From NCBI GenBank assembly GCA_902586395.1, contig CACIHL010000005.1, forward strand, positions 1-34,284: 34,284 nt of DNA, in the 5' to 3' direction. Shown piece after piece: positions 28,590 through 34,284 of this stretch. Origin of the DNA: an uncultured Pelagibacteraceae bacterium. GTDB lineage: Bacteria; Pseudomonadota; Alphaproteobacteria; Pelagibacterales; Pelagibacteraceae. A model generated the notes under the pieces. It was not told the DNA's origin and searched no databases. It worked only from the letters and a program-made list of their open reading frames with translations. Each line of letters opens with the position of its first letter. Positions within the stretch are counted from its first letter, which is position 1. The translations under genes and the position numbers were made by a program.

Positions 28590-29961
28590 TGATTAAATTT
28601 TCTTTTGAAAATGTAACTTGATTATTTTCTCCTTTAACCCCAAGAAGATTTTTCAAGGTGATGTTGTTATCTTTAAATTCATTTTCCCCACAAATTACAG
28701 CGACCGAACACCCTCTTTTATTGGCATAAGTTAATTGTTTCCCTAGATTTTTTTTACTGTCTAAAAAGATTTCTGAATTAATATTATTTTTTCTCAAAGT
28801 TTCTAAAATTTCGTAATAATTTTTTAAATATTTTTCATCCATCACGCAAATAATAACTGGCTTTTGTTCGTTGATTTCTGGGTTTAATTGCATCATCGCA
28901 AATAACAATCTATCAACACCAATACTTACACCTGTACCAGGTATATCTACTCCCTTAAATCTAGATATTAATTTATTGTATTGTCCTCCAGAGCAAATGC
29001 TTCCAATATCTACTTCTTTGCCTTTGTTATTTTTTGCTTTAAAACTAAGATTAGTTTCAACACAAAAACCATCATAATATGCAAGACCTCTTACAATTGA
29101 AAAATTAGTTTTAATTTGACCAGAATAATTTCCAAATTTTAAAATTTCCAGAAGATCTTCTAATTCTTTAATTCCCTCTTGTGTTAAAGGATTTTTAAAA
29201 TTTTGTTTAAGTTTACTCAAATCATTAACCTTTAAAAAATCTAAAATCTTAGATACTTGGTCATCACTTAGATTAGCACCTTTTGTAATTGCACCACTTT
29301 TATCTTTTCTCTCTTTTTTTAACAAATCCTCAACTCCTCTTAATCCAAAACCAGGTTTATCAAGCTTGTCTATAGCTCTCATAACCTTGGTCTGTTTAGT
29401 GTCTGGAATATTTAGATCTTTGATTATACCTTGAATTATTTTTCTGTTGCTGACGTTAATGATAAATTGATCTGTTTTTAAACCACACTCTAACAATGTG
29501 CTTGCAATTAAATTACATAATTCTGCATTCGCTTGAGCTGGGTTAACATTTCCTACAATATCACAATCTGCTTGCGTAAATTCCCTGTATCGCGCATTTC
29601 CAGCTTTCTCATTTCTAAAAACATTTTGGATTGCATATCTTTTATATATTGATGGAAGATCTTGATTGTTTAGAGCAACAAATCTCGCTAGTGGACTTGA
29701 TAAATCATAACGAAGGGTAATATCTTTAGTTCCGTCTTTAAAAGAAAATACATCAGACATAGGATTACTTTCGTCCTCTGCGAGAAAGGATCCAATATTT
29801 TCTGCAATTTCAAAAGATGGGGTTTCCAAAGGGTCAAACCCGTATTTTATAAAATTATTCTCTATAACTTTTAAAAGTTTCTTTTTAAGAAGTAATTTTT
29901 TATTCCACCTATCTTCAAATCCCTGAGGCAACCCAGGAGTTAATTTATTTTCTTTACTCAT
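28567..29961 (-). CDS. hisS: histidyl-tRNA synthetase
   Basis: MSKENKLTPGLPQGFEDRW start, LRYDLSSPLARFVA, FRNEKAGNARYREFTQADCDIVG, VRGLAYYDGFCVE, GTGVSIGVDRL. The longer listed start reads through a tRNA and is rejected. Confidence 0.94.
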   Translation of the reverse strand: MSKENKLTPGLPQGFEDRWNKKLLLKKKLLKVIENNFIKYGFDPLETPSFEIAENIGSFLAEDESNPMSDVFSFKDGTKDITLRYDLSSPLARFVALNNQDLPSIYKRYAIQNVFRNEKAGNARYREFTQADCDIVGNVNPAQANAELCNLIASTLLECGLKTDQFIINVSNRKIIQGIIKDLNIPDTKQTKVMRAIDKLDKPGFGLRGVEDLLKKERKDKSGAITKGANLSDDQVSKILDFLKVNDLSKLKQNFKNPLTQEGIKELEDLLEILKFGNYSGQIKTNFSIVRGLAYYDGFCVETNLSFKAKNNKGKEVDIGSICSGGQYNKLISRFKGVDIPGTGVSIGVDRLLFAMMQLNPEINEQKPVIICVMDEKYLKNYYEILETLRKNNINSEIFLDSKKNLGKQLTYANKRGCSVAVICGENEFKDNNITLKNLLGVKGENNQVTFSKENLINEIKKFI

Positions 29962-29966
29962 TTTTT

Positions 29967-30041
29967 TGGTACCCTGGCTTGGGATCGAACCAAAAACTGA
30001 AGTTCCACAAACTTCCGTGATAACCATTTCACCACCAGGGC
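29967..30041 (-). tRNA. tRNA-His (GTG), CCA encoded
   Basis: Minus strand GCCCTGG TG GTGAAATGGTTATCAC G GAAGT TTGTGGA ACTTC AGTT TTTGG TTCGATC CCAAG CCAGGGT A CCA. Full cloverleaf, anticodon GTG. Confidence 0.93.
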
Positions 30042-30181
30042 CTATGTTTATTTTATATTAATTGTTGTTAAATTTAAATTTATTAAATAATTAAATAGCT
30101 AGCGTGCAGCCAGCATGTGTATGATGTCTGTGAAGAGAATTGAACTTATTATTTAATAAAGTCATAGAGCTTAAATAGCAT

Positions 30182-30271
30182 TTAATTCTAAAAATACAAG
30201 AATGAATTGTACAGGAATAGCAAACCCTGTGGGTTTTATACTCCTATACAATAATGATGAATTAGAATTAA
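30182..30271. repeat. 90-nt imperfect palindrome / structured element 3' of csp
   Basis: Outer arms TTAATTCTAA / TTAGAATTAA (10 bp perfect); inner arms ATTGTA-c-AGGA-a-TA-gc-AAACCC (TGT) GGGTTT-ta-TA-c-TCCT-a-TACAAT. Confidence 0.65.
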
Positions 30272-30477
30272 GAGGTTTTTTGCAGTTTTACTGCGGCAGG
30301 ACCTTTTTCTCCGTCTTCAACTTCAAATGTAATTTCGTCACCTTCGTTTAAGAATCTTAAACCAGCTTCTCTAACAGCAGAAGCATGCACGAATACATCT
30401 TTTTCTTTATCTTCTCGTTCAATGAAACCATATCCTTTTTTTCCATTAAACCACTTTACTTTACCTTTTAGACTCAT
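30268..30477 (-). CDS. cold shock protein (CspA family)
   Basis: [32 protein letters not shown]...GPAAVKLQK. Confidence 0.96.
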   Translation of the reverse strand: MSLKGKVKWFNGKKGYGFIEREDKEKDVFVHASAVREAGLRFLNEGDEITFEVEDGEKGPAAVKLQKTS

Positions 30478-30586
30478 TTTACTCTTTCTTTATTAGTTTA
30501 TCTTTGTTTATACAAAGAAGGTGTTTTGTTATTAGATTTCTAAATTAGATGCAAGTGATTTAATTGTCTATTATTGAGCTTTTTGG

Positions 30587-30661
30587 TGGTGGCCTTGGTA
30601 AGAATCGCACTTACGACACATACCTTTTCAGGGTACTGCTCTACTACTGAGCTACAAGGCC
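30587..30661 (-). tRNA. tRNA-Phe (GAA), CCA encoded, atypical D and T loops
   Basis: Minus strand GGCCTTG TA GCTC AGTAGTA GAGC A GTACC CTGAAAA GGTAT GTGTC GTAAG TGCGATT CTTAC CAAGGCC A CCA. Acceptor and T stems pair perfectly; anticodon GAA. Confidence 0.92.
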
Positions 30662-30662
30662 T

Positions 30663-30878
30663 TTAAAATCTAAATGTTATACGACCCTTTGTAAGATCAT
30701 ATGGAGTTACTTCTACAGTAACATTATCTCCCTGCAAAACTCTAATTCTGTTTTTTCTTAATTTTCCAGCTGTATGCGCTGTAACAATGTGATTATTTTC
30801 TAATTTAACCCTAAACATTGCATTGGGCAAAAGGTCTATTACCTTTCCTTTAAATTCCAAAGAGTCTTGTTTTGACAA
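30663..30878 (-). CDS. infA: translation initiation factor IF-1
   Basis: [63 protein letters not shown]. Confidence 0.97.
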   Translation of the reverse strand: MSKQDSLEFKGKVIDLLPNAMFRVKLENNHIVTAHTAGKLRKNRIRVLQGDNVTVEVTPYDLTKGRITFRF

Positions 30879-30880
30879 AT

Positions 30881-32167
30881 TTATAATTCTCCTAATCTTT
30901 TTTTAATTGATTTAGCATGTCCATCTAAACCTTCATTAGTTGCAAGAGTTATAACTGATGGACCAAGAGTTTCAATACCCTTTTTTGATAAATTTATGTA
31001 TGAAATTTTTTTAATGAACTCTGAAACACTTAATCCACTTGAGTATTTACTGGTCATATTAGTTGGAAGAACATGATTAGTGCCCGGTACTCCATAATCT
31101 GTCATTGCCATCACTGCATATTTTCCCAAGCAAATAGAGCCTGCATTCTTAATTTTTGGAATTAAAGACTTATAATTTTTTATATTAAGCTCTAAGTGCT
31201 CTGGGCCCACCTTATTAATTATTTCTGCAATTCTATTTTCTGAATTTTCGTAGATTAGTATGCCATTCGTCATTAAACTTTTTTTTGCAATTGAGCTTCT
31301 TGAAATGCTTTTAAGTTGATTTGTTATTTCATTCTTAGTTTTTTTTAAAATGTTTTTATCTTTTGAAATTAAAATACACTGGGCGAGAGAATCATGTTCA
31401 GCTTGAGCAATTAAATCACTTGCCAACCATTCTGGATTAGATTTGTTGTCACAGACAACTAAAACTTCTGAAGGTCCAGCTGTCATTGACTCAATTCCTA
31501 TATCCCCAAAGACCTCTTTTTTTGCTGAAGCAACATATGAATTTCCTGGTCCTACAATTTTATTTACAGATTTAATTGATTTAGTTCCATATGCGGCAGC
31601 TGCAATTGCTGAAGGTCCGCCAATAGAATAAATTTCCTTAATTTTACATTTTCTTGCAGCGTACAAAACTGCAGCGTTTTGCTTACCCTTATAACCAGGA
31701 TTTATCATTACAATTCTTTTAACTCCTGCTACAATTGCAGGTATCGTGCTCATTAAAACACTCGACGGATAGGAAACTTTTGAACCTGGAACATAGATCG
31801 CAACTGACTCGAGTGGAACATATTTATATTTCACTTTATTTTGATACTTATCAATATATGAGACATCTTTGAACTTTTGAAGTGAATGGAATTTATAAAT
31901 TCTATTATAAGCTGCATCTATCGCTTTTTTTACTTTTTGGTCTAAGGATTTAATAGAGTCTTTTATTTTTTTTGAGTTCGGAATAATTGTTTTATTTTTA
32001 TTAAATTTTTTCTCATATTTTACTAGAGCTTTATCTCCATTTTTTCTTACATCTTTAATTATATTTTTTACTGAAATATAATCTGATCGAAGCTTATTTT
32101 TTCTTTTAGAAAGAAGATTGTCCAACAATTTATCAAAATTCTTATTTTTAGCAAAAATTACTTTCAT
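30881..32167 (-). CDS. hisD: histidinol dehydrogenase
   Basis: [82 protein letters not shown]. Confidence 0.96.
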   Translation of the reverse strand: MKVIFAKNKNFDKLLDNLLSKRKNKLRSDYISVKNIIKDVRKNGDKALVKYEKKFNKNKTIIPNSKKIKDSIKSLDQKVKKAIDAAYNRIYKFHSLQKFKDVSYIDKYQNKVKYKYVPLESVAIYVPGSKVSYPSSVLMSTIPAIVAGVKRIVMINPGYKGKQNAAVLYAARKCKIKEIYSIGGPSAIAAAAYGTKSIKSVNKIVGPGNSYVASAKKEVFGDIGIESMTAGPSEVLVVCDNKSNPEWLASDLIAQAEHDSLAQCILISKDKNILKKTKNEITNQLKSISRSSIAKKSLMTNGILIYENSENRIAEIINKVGPEHLELNIKNYKSLIPKIKNAGSICLGKYAVMAMTDYGVPGTNHVLPTNMTSKYSSGLSVSEFIKKISYINLSKKGIETLGPSVITLATNEGLDGHAKSIKKRLGEL

Positions 32168-32168
32168 T

Positions 32169-32558
32169 TTATTTCTTTTTTAAATCCTCCAATGTTACCT
32201 CTATAATTTCAGAATATAGGGTTATAAAACGATTATCTGAAAATAACAAACTAATTTCATATTGTTCATCAATTTTCATTACATCTATTCCCATCAACTT
32301 TAATTTAAGTTTACTATCTTTTTGATCTATATTTTTTGCTACTACATTTTCTATAAATTCAAATTTACAAACACTCATAATGTTGCTTTTTTTTTTATCC
32401 TTCAAAGATTTTCGAGTTAGAGACAGTAAAAATATTTTATTTTTTTTAAGATATCTAATCTCTGAAACACTGGTGGTTGATTCCTCGCAGTATGTAGAAA
32501 TTATATTTAAACCATTGAGATCTCTTGCTAATATTTTGGATAAAAAATTTTTTACCAT
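32169..32558 (-). CDS. DUF2948 family protein
   Basis: ARDLNGLNIISTYCEESTTSVSEIRYLKKNKIFLLSLTR resembles DUF2948; sits between murA and hisD as in other alphaproteobacteria. Confidence 0.7.
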   Translation of the reverse strand: MVKNFLSKILARDLNGLNIISTYCEESTTSVSEIRYLKKNKIFLLSLTRKSLKDKKKSNIMSVCKFEFIENVVAKNIDQKDSKLKLKLMGIDVMKIDEQYEISLLFSDNRFITLYSEIIEVTLEDLKKK

Positions 32559-33826
32559 TATATTTTCATTTTTATTTTAATACCGAGTTTACTTAATTTA
32601 AGTTGAAGATTTGAGTACCCTCTTAATCCATGATAAATTCGTGATATTGTTGATGATCCCTTTGCTGCAATCGCACCCAATATTATTGAGAAAGTAGTTC
32701 TAAGATCTGATGAAATACAATCAGCAGAGTTCAATTTTTTTTCTCCATTAATTATTGCAAGGTTTTTTTTAATTTTTATATCTGCTCCCATTCTATTAAG
32801 TTCGGGTACAGCCATAAATCTATTTGTAAAAATCGTTTCCTTAATTTTACTTTGTCCGAAAATTCTTGTTAAAACAGGTATTAAAATGGGCAAACAATCT
32901 GTTGCAAATCCAGGCCATGGTCCAGTTTTGACGTTTATAGGTTTTAATTTTTTAATTGTATTCAATTTTATATAATTTTTACTTTCATCAATTTTAAAAC
33001 CTATTTTTTTTAATATCTTTAATTCTGAAGGTAAAAATTTAGGATTTATATTCGCCACCTTTACACTGCCCTTTGTAATTGCTCCTACACATAAATAACT
33101 AAATGCTTCTATCCTATCACCAATAATTTTATGATTACCGCTTAACAGCTCTTTAACTCCTTTAATTCTTAAAGATCGTTTGCCAATAAACTTTATATTT
33201 GCGCCTGAGTTGTTTAGGAATTTTATAAGATCTGTTACTTCGGGTTCTAAAGATATATTTTTTAGAACATGGAAACCTCTTACAAAAACTGAGGACATGA
33301 TTAAATTTGACGTACCTGTAACTGTAATTTTTGGAAACTTATAGCTCTTACCTACCAAACCATTCTTTGAAGATATTTTCACATATCCCTTTTCCAAAAC
33401 ATGTTCAGCCCCTAAACTTTTGAAACCTTCGAGATGCCAAGATGTATCACGAATTCCTAATGCACAACCTCCTCCTTGAGCAACTCTTATGTTTTTCTTT
33501 GGATATCTTCCAAGTAAGGAACCCATGGTTAAAACTCCTGCTCGCATCGTAGATACCAAGTTATAGGGAACAGTCAATTTATGATCCTTTTTATTTGTAA
33601 TAATCATCATCTTTTTTTTCTCTAAAATTTTTACTTTAGAACCTAAGGAAATTAAAAGATCTTTCATTGTAAAAACGTCTTGAACCAAAGGAACATTTCT
33701 TAAAATTACTTCTTTTTTAAAAAGAATAGATGCCGCCATAAGAGGAAGGCATGAGTTTTTTGCACCACTTATATTTACCATTCCATTTACGGCTTTGCTT
33801 GGGCCAGTAATTATAAATTTTTTCAT
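32558..33826 (-). CDS. murA: UDP-N-acetylglucosamine 1-carboxyvinyltransferase
   Basis: VNISGAKNSCLPLMAASILF, STMRAGVLTMGSLLGRYPKKNIRVAQGGGCALGIRD, GDRIEAFSYLC, GPWPGFATDCLPILIPVLT, ETIFTNRFMAVPELNRMGADIKI. Confidence 0.96.
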   Translation of the reverse strand: MKKFIITGPSKAVNGMVNISGAKNSCLPLMAASILFKKEVILRNVPLVQDVFTMKDLLISLGSKVKILEKKKMMIITNKKDHKLTVPYNLVSTMRAGVLTMGSLLGRYPKKNIRVAQGGGCALGIRDTSWHLEGFKSLGAEHVLEKGYVKISSKNGLVGKSYKFPKITVTGTSNLIMSSVFVRGFHVLKNISLEPEVTDLIKFLNNSGANIKFIGKRSLRIKGVKELLSGNHKIIGDRIEAFSYLCVGAITKGSVKVANINPKFLPSELKILKKIGFKIDESKNYIKLNTIKKLKPINVKTGPWPGFATDCLPILIPVLTRIFGQSKIKETIFTNRFMAVPELNRMGADIKIKKNLAIINGEKKLNSADCISSDLRTTFSIILGAIAAKGSSTISRIYHGLRGYSNLQLKLSKLGIKIKMKI

Positions 33827-33827
33827 A

Positions 33828-34284
33828 CTATTTTGATTTTGCTAAAGTTATACCAACTTGACCTTGATATTTTCCTTTTCTATCAGAATAGGATACCTCT
33901 GGCTGATCTCCACTGAAGAACAAAATTTGCGCTGCCCCGCTATTTGCATACAATTTTATGGAGTTGCTTGTATGATTTGAAAATTCTAAAACTAAGTTGC
34001 CATGCCAACCTGCCTCTAAAACAGTGGGGGGAGTTCCAAGTCCACATCTTGCGTAAGTACTCTTGGCAGTTACTAATCCAGTTACGTTTCTTGGCATTTT
34101 AAAATACTCAAGACTACTTGCCAGTGCGAAAGAATTTGGAGGAATTAAAATAGACTCTTCACCTTTAATAGTTATAAAATTGTCCTCACTAAAATTCTTT
34201 GGGTCAGCTGTAGCTCCTTTTATATTTGTAAAAATTTTGAATTCAGAGCCGCATCTTAAGTCATAACCAAATGAGTTAAGTCCA
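33828..34284 (-). CDS. dcd: dCTP deaminase, N-terminus beyond window end
   Basis: Frame stays open upstream of the listed ATG to the window end: GLNSFGYDLRCGSEFKIFTNIKGATADPKNFSEDNFITIKGEESILIPPNSFALASSLEYFKMPRNV; continues KSTYARCGLGTPPT...DRKGKYQGQVGITL. Confidence 0.93.
   Translation of the reverse strand, partial: GLNSFGYDLRCGSEFKIFTNIKGATADPKNFSEDNFITIKGEESILIPPNSFALASSLEYFKMPRNVTGLVTAKSTYARCGLGTPPTVLEAGWHGNLVLEFSNHTSNSIKLYANSGAAQILFFSGDQPEVSYSDRKGKYQGQVGITLAKSK

Noticed and set aside
29962-30027. Extended hisS N-terminus MVITEVCGTSVFGSIPSQGTKK
   Set aside because: These codons are the tRNA-His gene and the 5-nt spacer read as protein; HisRS homology starts at MSKENK.
30120-30160. Possible permuted tmRNA or tRNA T-arm (AAGTTCAATTCTCTT on minus strand)
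   Set aside because: Flanking stem has mismatches, no acceptor/CCA, no tag reading frame recognised.
1-34284. CRISPR arrays, IS elements, prophage, toxin-antitoxin or defence islands
   Set aside because: No regularly spaced repeats, transposase or integrase proteins, or defence families in the ORF track; almost all the sequence is housekeeping genes.
1-34284. Many poly-A/poly-T runs
   Set aside because: Expected from very low GC content and Lys-rich coding; not treated as features except where phase and context fit (dnaX slippery site).

Overview
The window is AT-rich, gene-dense and streamlined. Gene content, synteny and protein style point to an alphaproteobacterium of the SAR11/Pelagibacterales type; this assignment is inference, not tested. 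I support about 37 protein genes, 3 RNA genes (SRP RNA, tRNA-His, tRNA-Phe) and no mobile elements, CRISPR arrays or rRNA. Main blocks: malate synthase G (5' truncated); ffs-dnaX-ybaB-recR; pheA-kdsB; cycM; argF-argD-ABC permease; gcrA; NDUFA9-like; rnd-kdsD-lptC-lptB-aroA-rpsA-ihfB-pyrF-trpF-trpB-trpA-accD-folC; trxA-sbcB-MGME1-like exonuclease-rmuC; hisG-hisZ-hisS-tRNAHis; csp; tRNAPhe-infA-hisD-DUF2948-murA-dcd (dcd truncated at the window end). Most genes are ordinary housekeeping genes. The observations most worth checking are: a tRNA-Phe with linked D-loop/T-loop changes at the 18-55 tertiary contact; hisS starting 5 nt after its cognate tRNA-His; a predicted -1 programmed frameshift in dnaX; a very divergent TrpA/TrpB pair; a nuclease trio sitting where addAB would be expected; and a 90-nt palindromic structure just 3' of csp. 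No clearly new multi-gene defence or mobile system was seen.
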